Part shown: piece after piece, positions 63,321 through 64,000 of the stretch
Position numbering within the stretch: position 1 is the first letter of the stretch
Layout of the letters: each line of letters opens with the position of its first letter
Notes under the pieces: generated by a model
What the model was told of the DNA's origin: nothing
The model's input: the letters and a program-made list of their open reading frames with translations, nothing else
The model's database searches: none
Source of the DNA: Parathalassolituus penaei
Lineage (GTDB): Bacteria; Pseudomonadota; Gammaproteobacteria; Pseudomonadales; Oceanobacteraceae
Reading direction: 5' to 3'
DNA length: 64,000 nucleotides
NCBI RefSeq assembly: GCF_026626885.1
Contig: NZ_JAPNOA010000026.1
Coordinates: 1-64,000 of the forward strand
Position numbers and translations under genes: made by a program

Positions 63321-63632
63321 ATTGGCCTCTGCTGTCCTATCTGGCTTATGTCGGCTGTTCTGGCTGTTTAAGTTTGTTTCTTCAGGTCTTTAATCAATTT
63401 TCAGCTTCACTACCTCTGTCATAATGCGACACGCTTCTCGTTGTGGCGTGGCCGGTATCGGCCAGATAGTGACTTTGGCGCTTCTGGCTATTGGCAACCG
63501 TTACGCCAGCTGTTTTCTGCGCCCGCTTCGGTTACAAGGGCGTCAGTTTTCCTGATCTGCGTCTGCTTTTTTGTGATTACAGGATGTTGTTGATGTGTGT
63601 TTGCCTCGTTCTGACGGCTGCCGGAGTGTGTG
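63321..63632 (+). promoter_or_regulatory. Upstream region of the NERD-domain gene
   Basis: 312 bp without a supported gene. It contains the palindrome TGGCCGGTATCGGCCA (63449-63464), a 6-bp stem around GTAT. The rest is unremarkable. A promoter for the next gene probably lies here. Confidence 0.4.
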
Positions 63633-64000
63633 GTGGCTGAAGTTATTCCTGCTCTGACTCGTGAAGTGCTGACCCGGATGACCTCCGGTGAGAAGCGGTT
63701 TGCCCAGCGTCTGAAAGATCTGCTCGAAGATGACTACCTGTGCTGGTACGACATTCCCATTGGGCGCAAGCGGCGTTACGCCGATTTTGTGATCCTGCAT
63801 CCGCAGCGTGGTTTGCTGTTTCTGGAAGTGAAGGACTGGAAACCGTCCACCCTCAAGCGCCTGAACAAACACACGGCCAGCCTGCTGATTGCGGATCGCC
63901 TGCACGAGGTGGCCAATCCGCTGGAGCAGGCCCGCCAGTACATGCTGGAAACCATCAATGTGCTGACCCGTGATCCGCAGCTGGTGCAAGAGGGCGCTTT
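63633..64000 (+). CDS. Nuclease-related domain (NERD) protein, N-terminal part (runs off the right edge)
   Basis: An open frame from GTG 63633 (GGAG 6 bases upstream; GTG 63630 is adjacent) runs 122 codons to the window end. It begins MAEVIPALTREVLTRMTSGEKRFAQRL (in part) and contains WYDIPIGRKRRYADFVILHP and GLLFLEVKDWKPS, whose Asp...Glu-x-Lys is the PD-(D/E)xK nuclease core of NERD domains. The Glu in SGEKRFAQRL also belongs to the family. Many NERD proteins with this N-terminus continue into a UvrD- or DEAD-type helicase and occur in defence regions; here the C-terminus is outside the window, so that is inference. Confidence 0.75.
   Translation, partial: MAEVIPALTREVLTRMTSGEKRFAQRLKDLLEDDYLCWYDIPIGRKRRYADFVILHPQRGLLFLEVKDWKPSTLKRLNKHTASLLIADRLHEVANPLEQARQYMLETINVLTRDPQLVQEGA

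Overview
The window looks like chromosome of a GC-rich gammaproteobacterium on the Oceanospirillales/Pseudomonadales side. Two long blocks keep the gene order I remember from Pseudomonas: rne-rluC-HAD-sppA-yceD-rpmF-plsX-fabD-fabG-acpP-fabF-pabC-mltG-tmk-holB-pilZ, and hflD-mnmA-nudJ-rluE-idh-cspD-clpS-clpA-infA-bpt-aat-ftsK-lolA-rarA-crcB-serS-cysG-ybiB-tusEBCD-tRNA-Ser. Monomeric isocitrate dehydrogenase, the AcnD/PrpF form of the methylcitrate cycle and a Tus-family replication-terminator protein fit a marine oil- or fatty-acid-degrading relative better than an enteric. The genus is inference.

Layout. 1-1660: accessory edge with the first codons of an IS1182-like transposase, two overlapping small AT-rich genes, a patch of short direct and inverted repeats, and a tiny membrane protein. 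1660-8630: propionate (2-methylcitrate) operon, GntR regulator-prpB-prpC-acnD-prpF. 8813-13345: two-gene signalling operon, an HD-GYP response regulator and a BvgS/EvgS-like hybrid kinase with two periplasmic binding domains. 13612-16977: RNase E with a very long Arg/Glu-rich tail. 17558-29242: ribosome, phospholipid, fatty acid and replication gene run. 29354-33642: PreP-type M16 protease, VanZ-like protein, exonuclease III. 33732-35979: coupled tal-terB-like-tus operon. 36192-39737: rhodanese, dusA and a two-gene cobalamin pair. 39878-42756: hflD-mnmA-nudJ-rluE. 43004-50532: isocitrate dehydrogenase, cspD and the N-degron set clpS-clpA-infA-bpt-aat. 50582-59001: ftsK-lolA-rarA-crcB-serS-cysG. 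59148-61678: ybiB-tusEBCD and tRNA-Ser(UGA). 61866-64000: aspartate dehydrogenase, then a second accessory edge with a Csx16-like small protein and the start of a NERD-domain nuclease/helicase.

Functional links. MnmA and TusBCDE belong to the same tRNA U34 2-thiolation pathway. ClpS, ClpA, Bpt and Aat together make up N-end-rule recognition and delivery to ClpP, which is not in the window. PlsX, FabD, FabG, AcpP and FabF form the acyl-chain module. FtsK, Tus, RarA and HolB all act on the chromosome or replication fork. Both accessory edges differ in composition from the core. The points most worth a second look are the tal-terB-tus operon, the orphan Csx16-like gene beside a NERD nuclease, and the 7-bp periodic arrays in intergenic DNA.
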